DNA of 5,257 bases from an uncultured Collinsella sp. (GTDB taxonomy: Bacteria > Actinomycetota > Coriobacteriia > Coriobacteriales > Coriobacteriaceae): the NCBI GenBank assembly GCA_958427895.1, contig CAUADW010000097.1, positions 1 to 5,257 on the forward strand. Direction: 5' to 3'. This document shows, in pieces, positions 1-5,257 of the stretch. The notes beneath the pieces were generated by a model, which saw nothing but the letters and a program-made list of their open reading frames with translations, was not told where the DNA came from and searched no databases. The stretch's first letter is position 1. Each line of letters begins with the position of its first letter. Both the position numbers and the translations under genes were made by a program.

Positions 1-221
1 CCGTGGGCTACGAGGACTCCAGCCTGCGCTGGGCGCTCTCCTCCAACGTCACCGGCGACGACGCCGCTGCCGCAGCTGCCACCAAGGCGCGCGAGGATTA
101 CGCCAAGATGCAGTACTACGAGATGTTCCGCGACGGCAAGAACGTCTACACCGAGCACTTCCAGACCGAGGCCAACGAGACCGACCCCAACCTGGCACCG
201 GGTACGACCAAGATCAAGTAG
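1..221 (+). CDS. 3' end of an unrecognised protein gene (5' end outside window)
   Basis: The frame is open from the left edge (first full codon at base 3) and stops at TAG 219-221. About 72 C-terminal residues are visible; the true start lies upstream of the window. The visible part is soluble, with no membrane segment or sorting signal. It has an alanine-rich stretch (DDAAAAAATKARED) that should be helical, followed by an aromatic, charged segment (KMQYYEMFRDGKNVY) and an acidic polar tail ending in TTKIK. I do not recognise the family and assign no function. A coding role is supported by the strong codon bias toward C/G third positions, by the open frame reaching the edge, and by a stem-loop and an intrinsic terminator starting 28 and 84 bases after the stop. 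The gene converges on the large minus-strand gene across a repeat array. Confidence 0.75.
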   Translation, partial: VGYEDSSLRWALSSNVTGDDAAAAAATKAREDYAKMQYYEMFRDGKNVYTEHFQTEANETDPNLAPGTTKIK

Positions 222-248
222 CGACTAGCTGCGAGTTCATAACTGAAA

Positions 249-304
249 CGTCTGTCCGGGCGGAGGCATATAAGGTTCCCTGCTCGGACAGTCCTGCGCA
301 AGAC
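249..304 (+). other. 3'-UTR stem-loop preceding the terminator
   Basis: CTGTCCG (252-258) pairs perfectly with CGGACAG (285-291) around a 26-base purine-rich loop that contains GGAGG (262-266). An outer CGTCT/AGACG pairing (249-253 with 301-305) is also possible but competes for bases with this stem and with the terminator. The element lies between the stop of the upstream gene and its terminator, so it would be the 3' untranslated part of that mRNA or a short processed RNA. No U-tract follows it, so it is not a terminator itself. I cannot match it to a named RNA family by eye. Confidence 0.4.
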
Positions 305-334
305 GAAGGCCACGTTATGTGGCCTTCTTTGTTT
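305..334 (+). terminator. Rho-independent terminator of the left-hand gene
   Basis: GAAGGCCAC (305-313) and GTGGCCTTC (319-327) form a perfect 9 bp stem with a GTTAT loop, followed by TTTGTTT (328-334). Position and strand fit termination of the gene ending at 221. The stem ends only three bases before the first half-site of the repeat array, so read-through would transcribe the array. Confidence 0.85.
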
Positions 335-336
335 GC

Positions 337-689
337 GGAAAGTGTGTCCCGGAATTCTTGTCTGGAATGGGATGCAGTTTCCGCTTGGGACCCGATTGGG
401 AAAGTGTGTCCCACTATTCAGCTGGATTCCGGGATGTATTTTCCGGTTGAGGCTTGTTGGGAAAGTGCGTCCCACTTTGGGGGCTGATTCTGGGACGTGG
501 TTTCCGGTTGGCTCTCATTGGGAAAGTTCATCCCATTTCTCGGCCTAATTATGGGACGCAGTTTCCCGTTGAGGACCCTTTGGGAAAGTGCGTCCCGGTC
601 TGGGCGCTCAAACTGGGATGGATTTTCCGGATGAGGGCTTGGCGGAAAATGTGTCCCGTTCCGGGCGCTAATTGTGGGATGCAGTTTCC
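337..689. repeat. Tandem array A: six 61-62 bp units of paired inverted half-sites
   Basis: Each unit is a half-site of the type GGAAAGTGCGTCCC, an 18-base centre, then the inverted half-site GGGACGCAGTTTCC. A 15-16 base linker leads to the next unit. Left half-sites start at 337, 399, 460, 521, 583 and 644; right half-sites at 369, 431, 492, 553, 615 and 676. The within-unit step is always 32 and the unit period 61-62. The ends GGAAA...TCCC and GGGA...TTTCC are invariant and the middle of each half varies. The centres are loosely conserved (near ACTTTGAGCGCTAATTCT), as are the linkers (near GGTTGAGGCTCATTG). The array fills most of the space between two convergent genes. Open frames crossing it are by-products of the period and do not look like genes. 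The same family recurs at 4994-5192. Confidence 0.9.
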
Positions 690-713
690 GCTTGCGGAGT
701 CTCCACTCAACAG

Positions 714-752
714 AAAACCCGAGTGGCCTGTTTTTTTGGCTACCCGGGTTTT
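714..752. terminator. Probable bidirectional terminator hairpin
   Basis: AAAACCCG (714-721) pairs with CGGGTTTT (745-752), and GTGGCC (723-728) pairs with GGCTAC (738-743) with one G-U pair. A single A/C mismatch separates the two helices. The loop is TGTTTTTTT. On the minus strand the stem ends in TTTT followed by CTGTT, 28 bases after the stop of the large surface-protein gene, as expected for its terminator. On the plus strand the stem ends in a T run (749-753), so it could also stop transcripts crossing the array from the left. A small perfect inverted repeat, GTCGA/TCGAC at 759-773, lies between it and the stop codon. Confidence 0.7.
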
Positions 753-779
753 TGGGTTGTCGATATGTTCGACTGGCTA

Positions 780-3700
780 CTAGTGGGTCTTGCGGCGCTT
801 GATCAGCATGATGAGGGCTATCACTACGAGCGTTGCTCCCGCTGCTGCTGCGGTGGCGACTAGGGCGAATGTTTGGTCGCCGGTGTTTGCGAGGTTCTTC
901 GCTGTGGTCGTAGTCTTGACCTTGGTGTCGGTCTTAGCTCCGTTGTCGGACTTGGGCTTGTCCGGGTTCGTCGGGGTCTCAGGAGTCTCGGGGTCCTTTG
1001 AGCCTTCGGAATCGGCTGGGCCGGCGGTGTTTACCAGCGTATGGTCCAGGAACTTCTTGGCGCCCGCACTTGCCTGTGAGAACAGGCGGCGCGTGCGGAT
1101 CGGGGTGGCGTTCACCGTTGTGGGCGCCGTCTCCTCGGCCTCGATATTCACGAGCGTCGTGCCGGTGTCGAGGCCCACGTCGTTGTATCCCACGTGGCAG
1201 TAATACTGCGCACCGTCATCGTCTGCGGTCAGGTCAATCTCGAGCTTTGAGGCCGTTCCAGCCGCGAGGTTGCCATCGGCACCCACGAGCTTAAACTCTG
1301 TCTCGCCGCGGCCCTTGCGGTACCACATATAGGTCGGTGCCAGCCCTGTTTCGCTATCGTCGGCACCGAGTTGCTTCACATGGCCAATCGCCGAGAGCGT
1401 CAAGTGGCTTCCCGCCGCGCGCTCAACCGAAGAGTCGTATCCAAGATCCAACCCCTCCGCAGCATCCGCCGCAGGTCCGCTCACGGTCATCGTCATGCCA
1501 TCGGGCATGGTCTTGACCGTGATGATTGCCGAGCGAATACCTGTTTCGGTCGTGGATCCATTCTTAACGGCGGCGATGGCGAATCGATACTCCGTATTGG
1601 GCTGCAGCCCATCCCACTTGAGCGAGGTCTGCGTGTTGTCGGCAATCTTCCAGCTATTGACGACCGCATCCGCCGCATTGCTCTGCAGCATGCCCACGCC
1701 GTAGCTAAAGCCACTCTTGTTTGCGAGTACATCGTCCCAGCTAAACGTAACGCTGGTCGAATCGACGGCGTTTGCCGTAAAGCCCGTCACGGCCGGCGCG
1801 TCGGGCATCTCGACGTCCTTAACGTCATAGCCCACGATCCAGAACTGGTCGGTGTCCTTGGTGCCGAGCTTGTCGCCCGAGTCTGCCTCGAACTTGTCGA
1901 CATCCACCGCGTTGACGCCCAGACGCCACACAAAACCGTACTTGCCCTGCGCGGCCTCGGGCAGGTTGTCGATGGTGCCGCCGTATTCGGTCGATTCACT
2001 CGAGGAGTTACCCGTAGTAAAGCCGGCGTTGGCACCAAAGCACAGGCCGCCAAACAACTCGTGCTTTGCGAGCTTCGCGCCCATGACAACGCTGCCGTTC
2101 AGCGTCAAGCCGAGCTCGAGCTCCTGCTCCTTGCCCTCCTCGACTTCGATGGTCTGCTCAATGCTCGCCCCCGACTGCGCGGCGGCGCCGTTAAACCCAT
2201 CGTGCGTGTAGGCGCGCGTTACGCCAGGCTTGCCCAGGCCAAAGGAATCCCCAACGGGAGTCTCGCCGTTGAGCGTCGTTTGATAGGTTCCGGGTTCTCC
2301 CGACCGGTTGGTCAAAAAGTAGCTGAGCGGCGTCATATTGTGCTGTTTGGCAATGCGGTCATAGGCCTCGACATTAACGACCGAGGTCTGCGCGCCGAGC
2401 GACACAGGCGCCGCCATCACGCCCTTGCCACCAGTTTCCTCATTTTCGATCTCATACTCGTAATAGACCATCGGAATCGTGTAGAGCACGGTCTTGTCAC
2501 CCTCGCCGGCATGCGACTCATAGCTTACGCTTGCGCTGACCGTGCGCTCGCTCCGGTAGTCATAGCATCCCTCGGCGGCAAAATCGACTGAAGCATTCAT
2601 CGCGACCAGGGGCGGACCGGTCTGCACCTCGACGGCAACGCCCAACTCGGCGCCAATGGTATAGCCCTGGGATGTCCCCGTGCCCTTTTCCTCTCCGTAT
2701 GACGTGCCGCCCAACACCAGATAGCCGTATGCCTGCTCCAGATCCTCAACATAGGGCGCATCCTGCAGCACGGCAAGCACGCGCGGGTTGGTATAGACCT
2801 TGTAGCGGTCCTTGTACGTGATCTTGACGCTGTCGTTGTCGACATCGGGCAGCGCGAGCGAGATAAATGTGCCGTAGGTAGTGCCGCGACGGTTGCTCTC
2901 GCTAATCACCTGCTCCTCGCCGCGGCGCACCTTTCCGTTCTCGTCGAGCGAAAAATGCGAGGCGGTCATCCAATAGTAGTCATCGTTCTTGCGCAGGTCC
3001 TCGTCGCGGTGCTTGCCCACCACGGCGATAAAGCTCTCGTTATAGCGGTCCGAACCCGAGACGCTGCCCGCCTTGACGTCGCTGATCCACACCTGCTCTA
3101 TACCCTTGTGGTCATGCTTGTTGCTGCTGTTGTATTGCTGACCGCTCATGCTCATGGTTCCGACCATGGACCCCAAGCCCTGAGCCCCGCTCTGTGCCGT
3201 GTTGCAGGCAAAGTCGCGGAACACATCGCCGCCCACGAGCACCTCGTCGACCGCCAGCTGCTCGGACAGGCCGTCAAGGTTGGCAGTGGCAAGGGCAATA
3301 GGCGCCAAGGTGCACGGATAGCGCTTATCCTGAGCGCTATCCTTCCATGCGCTGTTGGGCACATGCATCAGCCCATAGGAGGCGAGGAGCCCGTCTCTGT
3401 ATTCCTTGCAATCGGAAAGCTTGAACTCGCCAGACTCCGAGTCAAAATACGCGTAGCGGTACAGCGCGCCGTACAGCCCCTTGCTGCCGTCAGAAGCGCC
3501 GTAATCAAAAGCGCTGCGTTGCCAGTCATAGCCCGCAAGAATAAGGCCCGTGACGGTTTCACCCGTCTTCTTTCCTTCTTCATCGTAGGCGGCAAACGTG
3601 CCGAACGTCGCATTCGCAGCGACCATGGTCTTGCCGTTCGCGGAGAGGGAGATTGCGCCCGCGTCGCCCAGAGCATCGACATGGACGAGCGCACCCTTGG

Positions 3701-4124
3701 ATGCATCCCACGAAAACAGCTCGCAATGCGTCGACTTATCAATATTCTTCTTGCCGTAGGGTGCCGAGACCACGATGGCGAGGTCATCGCAAAAATCGCG
3801 ATCGAGGTCGCCGGCCGCTAGCGAAACGACAGGAGCTGACTGAAGCTGCGTCCAGGAGTCGTTCCCGCCCTTGTTGTGCGTGGTGTAGTCCGCGGCGTTA
3901 CCGGCATCGATCTTGACGACGCTTTGCTTCCAGTTGCCGCCCTCCAAGTCATACATGTCGACTACAGCCTTGCGCACGCCGTTCTCGTCGACATAGCAGC
4001 CCGCGTAGACAAAAAGCTCGTCGACGCCGTCGCCATCGACATCGCCCGCCTCGACATCAAAGACGGCGTCGTGCTCTTGCAGGTAACCGGCATCCAGGTA
4101 CTTAAAACGGCCTCCGTACATCAT
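780..4124 (-). CDS. Cell-wall-anchored surface protein, C-terminal part (FG-GAP/VCBS-like repeats, FN3, Ig-like, LANTG sorting signal)
   Basis: This 1114-residue frame starts at ATG 4124-4122 and ends at TAG 782-780. It overlaps the upstream frame by ATGA and has no Shine-Dalgarno sequence of its own. It is best read as residues 250-1363 of one protein begun at 4870. Residues 22-300 and 420-436 carry FG-GAP/VCBS-like beta-propeller motifs with acidic calcium-type loops: DVDGDGVDEL at 28-37, DLDRDFCDDL at 106-115, a weaker ANLDG at 281-285 and DVDND at 427-431. Residues 485-770 are an unrecognised beta-rich region with alternating polar strands. Residues 774-874 resemble fibronectin type III (FSWDD; LQPNTEYRFAIAAV). 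Residues 900-996 look Ig-like (YMWYRKGRG; DDDGAQYYCHV). A Pro/Lys/Thr/Asp spacer (1036-1077) leads to LANTG (1078-1082), a hydrophobic helix and the tail KRRKTH, a sortase substrate signal. The likely role is a large wall-linked adhesin or binding protein. The ligand cannot be told, and without the upstream signal peptide this part could not be exported. Confidence 0.85.
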   Translation of the reverse strand: MMYGGRFKYLDAGYLQEHDAVFDVEAGDVDGDGVDELFVYAGCYVDENGVRKAVVDMYDLEGGNWKQSVVKIDAGNAADYTTHNKGGNDSWTQLQSAPVVSLAAGDLDRDFCDDLAIVVSAPYGKKNIDKSTHCELFSWDASKGALVHVDALGDAGAISLSANGKTMVAANATFGTFAAYDEEGKKTGETVTGLILAGYDWQRSAFDYGASDGSKGLYGALYRYAYFDSESGEFKLSDCKEYRDGLLASYGLMHVPNSAWKDSAQDKRYPCTLAPIALATANLDGLSEQLAVDEVLVGGDVFRDFACNTAQSGAQGLGSMVGTMSMSGQQYNSSNKHDHKGIEQVWISDVKAGSVSGSDRYNESFIAVVGKHRDEDLRKNDDYYWMTASHFSLDENGKVRRGEEQVISESNRRGTTYGTFISLALPDVDNDSVKITYKDRYKVYTNPRVLAVLQDAPYVEDLEQAYGYLVLGGTSYGEEKGTGTSQGYTIGAELGVAVEVQTGPPLVAMNASVDFAAEGCYDYRSERTVSASVSYESHAGEGDKTVLYTIPMVYYEYEIENEETGGKGVMAAPVSLGAQTSVVNVEAYDRIAKQHNMTPLSYFLTNRSGEPGTYQTTLNGETPVGDSFGLGKPGVTRAYTHDGFNGAAAQSGASIEQTIEVEEGKEQELELGLTLNGSVVMGAKLAKHELFGGLCFGANAGFTTGNSSSESTEYGGTIDNLPEAAQGKYGFVWRLGVNAVDVDKFEADSGDKLGTKDTDQFWIVGYDVKDVEMPDAPAVTGFTANAVDSTSVTFSWDDVLANKSGFSYGVGMLQSNAADAVVNSWKIADNTQTSLKWDGLQPNTEYRFAIAAVKNGSTTETGIRSAIITVKTMPDGMTMTVSGPAADAAEGLDLGYDSSVERAAGSHLTLSAIGHVKQLGADDSETGLAPTYMWYRKGRGETEFKLVGADGNLAAGTASKLEIDLTADDDGAQYYCHVGYNDVGLDTGTTLVNIEAEETAPTTVNATPIRTRRLFSQASAGAKKFLDHTLVNTAGPADSEGSKDPETPETPTNPDKPKSDNGAKTDTKVKTTTTAKNLANTGDQTFALVATAAAAGATLVVIALIMLIKRRKTH

Positions 4125-4136
4125 ATTAGTGTTTTG
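4121..4136 (-). other. Apparent frameshift junction between the two halves of the surface-protein gene
   Basis: In the gene direction the upstream frame reads GTC AAA ACA CTA ATA TGA (stop 4123-4121), while the downstream frame begins at ATG 4124-4122. One extra A in the AAAA run (4135-4132) gives GTC AAA AAC ACT AAT ATG and joins both frames as V-K-N-T-N-M-M-Y. The downstream frame is closed by a stop at 4184-4182, so the shift must lie between about 4121 and 4181. The upstream reading DTHLPVTVK looks like a real beta strand almost to the end, which favours the A run. The sequence does not fit a canonical X XXY YYZ slippery heptamer. Confidence 0.8.
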
Positions 4137-4870
4137 ACCGTCACCGGCAGGTGTGTGTCGAGAGTGCGCGTACGCCCGTTGCTAAACGAGTAGAGGACCA
4201 GCTCAACCTTTCCGGCGTATGACTTGCCGTCAATCGTCGTGGAGGAACTGTCGCCGTAGGCACGGAGCTCGGCAACGCGGCTCTTTTTGCCCGTGCTGGC
4301 GTCGCTGCAGAACTCAACACTCGTGGCGTGAATGCCCGAGAAACCGTTGTTGTCGTTGGCGAGTACTGTTGAGGACTCATTGTTGCTTAGGTACGACCAG
4401 GTGCCGCCACCGTAGTCGCTATGCTTGTAGAGATCGCTGTTCGTATCGAAGTTGTTGACGTTTTGCCAGAACTTTGCGGCGCCCCACACACTTCCATAGC
4501 CATCGGTGAGTTTGCTGCTGCCGCCAATGTTACCACGCTCGACGTTCTCGAGCTTGTCGCGCAGAGTGTAGCGATTGCCATGGCTACCGTTAGCTGCCAT
4601 ATAGACCTCGCTGCGCGTGGCAAACGTCGTGGGGGTATCAGTGGAATAGGGGCCAACGGTATCGGCCGGAATGTCCTCGCTCGTGCCCAGACCCAGGGCT
4701 TGATAATCCTGCTCGGTCATATCGGTGATTGCGGGCGCGTCTGCCGCCTGGGCAACCTGGGGCGTGGCCGTGAAGCAGGCGACGCTCGTGGCGATCAACG
4801 CAGCAAGCGCCGCCGTCCCAACAAGCGGGATTTTCGACAGCCTACGGATACGGGGGTGTGGAACGTACAT
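4121..4870 (-). CDS. Cell-wall-anchored surface protein, N-terminal part with signal peptide
   Basis: This is a 249-residue frame from ATG 4870-4868 to TGA 4123-4121. I chose this start because GAGG lies six bases upstream and it places a signal peptide at the very N terminus. An ATG 36 bases further upstream (4906) has no ribosome binding site. The signal peptide has a basic n-region (RIRRLSK, residues 8-13), a hydrophobic core at about 16-33 and a probable signal peptidase I site AQA|A after residue 42. The mature part is polar and rich in Gly, Ser, Asn and Thr. Residues 90-165 resemble no domain I know. Residues 180-246 (ATSVEFCSD; VAELRAYG; KVELVLYSF) look like the first blade of the FG-GAP-like propeller that continues in the next frame. 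On its own the product would be secreted and unanchored; with the next frame it makes a protein of about 1363 residues. Promoter and operator candidates lie directly upstream. Confidence 0.85.
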   Translation of the reverse strand: MYVPHPRIRRLSKIPLVGTAALAALIATSVACFTATPQVAQAADAPAITDMTEQDYQALGLGTSEDIPADTVGPYSTDTPTTFATRSEVYMAANGSHGNRYTLRDKLENVERGNIGGSSKLTDGYGSVWGAAKFWQNVNNFDTNSDLYKHSDYGGGTWSYLSNNESSTVLANDNNGFSGIHATSVEFCSDASTGKKSRVAELRAYGDSSSTTIDGKSYAGKVELVLYSFSNGRTRTLDTHLPVTVKTLI

Positions 4871-4876
4871 GAGGGA

Positions 4877-4880
4877 CCTC
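4877..4880 (-). promoter_or_regulatory. Ribosome binding site (GAGG) fixing the start at 4870
   Basis: In the gene direction GCGAGG is followed by the six bases TCCCTC and then ATG 4870-4868. This is normal Shine-Dalgarno spacing. No comparable purine run precedes the alternative ATG at 4906, nor the internal ATG at 4124 where the second frame begins. Confidence 0.75.
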
Positions 4881-4901
4881 GCTTTATTCGAGTGGAGTGG
4901 A

Positions 4902-4974
4902 CTCATTTTTGCAAATGATACGTCCGATGCCCGATATCACGTGTCTCATTTTCGCCAACGGCGTGTCTCATTTT
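4902..4974 (-). repeat. Three copies of CTCATTTT upstream of the surface-protein gene
   Basis: CTCATTTT (AAAATGAG in the gene direction) occurs at 4902-4909, 4945-4952 and 4967-4974. The last two share the longer block CGTGTCTCATTTT (4940-4952 and 4962-4974), exactly 22 bp apart, about two helical turns. The third copy is also a small palindrome, CTCA-TTTT-TGAG-like, at 4967-4978. Same-face spacing upstream of a gene suggests binding sites for a regulator, but the block could also be a remnant of another intergenic repeat family. Confidence 0.5.
4903..4918. promoter_or_regulatory. Palindrome over the candidate promoter of the surface-protein gene
   Basis: TCATTT (4903-4908) and AAATGA (4913-4918) form a perfect 6 bp inverted repeat with a TTGC centre. 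It overlaps a TATCAT hexamer (minus strand, 4920-4915) that matches the -10 consensus at five of six positions and would give a leader of roughly 37 bases before the ATG at 4870. No convincing -35 hexamer is visible at 16-18 bp. The palindrome is therefore a plausible operator rather than a terminator. The promoter call is weak and rests on the hexamer and position only. Confidence 0.35.
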
Positions 4975-4993
4975 TGAGAATCCGAGATGCCGC

Positions 4994-5192
4994 GGAAATC
5001 TTATCCCAGCTCAAAGGCCATTTCTGGGATGTATTTTCCGTCGAGTGCCTCATCGGGAAACTGCATCCCATTTCAAGCGTCGATTCTGGGACGCACTTTC
5101 CCCTTAGACCCTCAACCGGAAACCGCATCCCACTTTGAGCGCAAATTCCGGGATGCATTTTCCGCTTGAGCCTCATTGGGAAACGGCGTCCC
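4994..5192. repeat. Tandem array B: three and a half units of the same repeat family as array A
   Basis: Left half-sites start at 4994, 5056, 5118 and 5179; right half-sites at 5026, 5088 and 5150. The steps are again 32 and 29-30 bp, with a unit period of 61-62. The first left half-site (GGAAATCTTATCCC) is the most diverged in either array. The centres (such as ACTTTGAGCGCAAATTCC) and linkers (such as GCTTGAGCCTCATTG) match array A in the same direction, so the two arrays are direct repeats flanking the surface-protein gene. The fourth unit lacks a clean right half-site; a degenerate, longer version, GGGACTGCGGACGATTTCC, may sit at 5204-5222. The array lies upstream of the gene's regulatory region. 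Confidence 0.88.
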
Positions 5193-5257
5193 ACTTTGAG
5201 GGCGGGACTGCGGACGATTTCCTGGACCGCTAAATCGCGGCCATCCCCAGCGACGAC
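5193..5257. other. Unassigned right edge
   Basis: After the last clean half-site there is a possible degenerate one (5204-5222), then bases I cannot assign. On the minus strand a short frame entering from the right edge ends at TAG 5232-5230 and could be the tail of a gene beyond the window. Another minus frame stays open from the edge through the whole of array B to 4946. Neither has enough non-repeat sequence to support a gene call, and no terminator hairpin is visible. Confidence 0.3.

Noticed and set aside
337..689. CRISPR array
   Set aside because: The repeats are short inverted half-sites of 14 bases with variable middles. The intervening segments are themselves related to each other, and there are no unique spacers of 30 or more bases and no cas genes.
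337..689. Integron cassette (attC) sites, suggested by imperfect hairpins of about 60 bp
   Set aside because: No GTTRRRY/RYYYAAC core sites, no cassette frames between units and no integrase.
333..783. Open frames on both strands through array A
   Set aside because: They result from the near-constant repeat period. They give repeated low-complexity peptides, have no ribosome binding sites and end inside other features.
1371..2591. Long plus-strand open frame (about 400 codons) antisense to the surface-protein gene
   Set aside because: It is Arg/His/Ala-rich with no recognisable domain and mirrors the strong codon bias of the minus-strand gene, which has clear domains. The same holds for the 2955-3821 plus-strand frame.
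4121..4140. Programmed -1 frameshifting as the main explanation for the split
   Set aside because: The direction fits, but the codons GTC AAA ACA do not form a canonical slippery heptamer, and I saw no clear stimulatory hairpin or pseudoknot. It is kept only as a minor possibility within the frameshift finding.
4868..4906. Start of the surface-protein gene at ATG 4906
   Set aside because: It has no Shine-Dalgarno sequence, lies at or upstream of the likely transcription start, and would place 12 polar residues before the signal peptide. ATG 4870 has GAGG six bases upstream.
337..5192. Transposon or insertion sequence with the arrays as ends
   Set aside because: There is no transposase, recombinase or target-site duplication, and the arrays are in direct orientation and multi-unit, unlike terminal inverted repeats.
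4946..5257. Minus-strand frame open from the right edge through array B
   Set aside because: Most of it is translated repeat; only about 20 codons lie outside the array, too few to support a gene tail.

Overview
The window looks like a chromosomal stretch of a Gram-positive, fairly GC-rich bacterium. The main gene has a classic export signal at one end and a sortase-type cell-wall sorting signal at the other. Together with the style of the intergenic repeats, this suggests a gut actinobacterium of the Coriobacteriia (Collinsella-like). That assignment is an inference from style and was not confirmed by any search.

Layout from left to right: (1) the 3' end of an unrecognised plus-strand gene (to 221), followed by a large stem-loop (249-304) and a good intrinsic terminator (305-334). 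(2) A tandem array of six 61-62 bp units (337-689) built from inverted 14-mer half-sites. (3) A terminator hairpin that looks bidirectional (714-752). (4) One very large minus-strand surface-protein locus (780-4870). It is read as two overlapping frames: a 249-residue secreted N-terminal part and a 1114-residue C-terminal part with FG-GAP/VCBS-like repeats, an FN3 domain, an Ig-like domain and an LANTG sorting signal. (5) A 5' control region with a candidate promoter, a palindrome and three copies of CTCATTTT (4877-4974). (6) A second array of the same repeat family in the same orientation (4994-5192), then 65 bases that cannot be assigned.

The two minus-strand frames are almost certainly one gene. 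The export signal is only in the first and the wall anchor only in the second. They overlap at ATGA, the second has no ribosome binding site, and one extra A in the AAAA run at 4132-4135 joins them into a single frame of about 1363 codons. Whether this is a decayed gene, a phase-variable switch, recoding or a base-calling error cannot be decided from one sequence.

The most unusual material is the repeat family. Half-sites alternate at 32 and 29-30 bp with strikingly constant spacing, each half-site can pair with either neighbour, and one stem position is never Watson-Crick paired in any of the nine hairpins. Two arrays in direct orientation bracket the surface-protein gene, so a link to gene loss, exchange or expression is possible but unproven.
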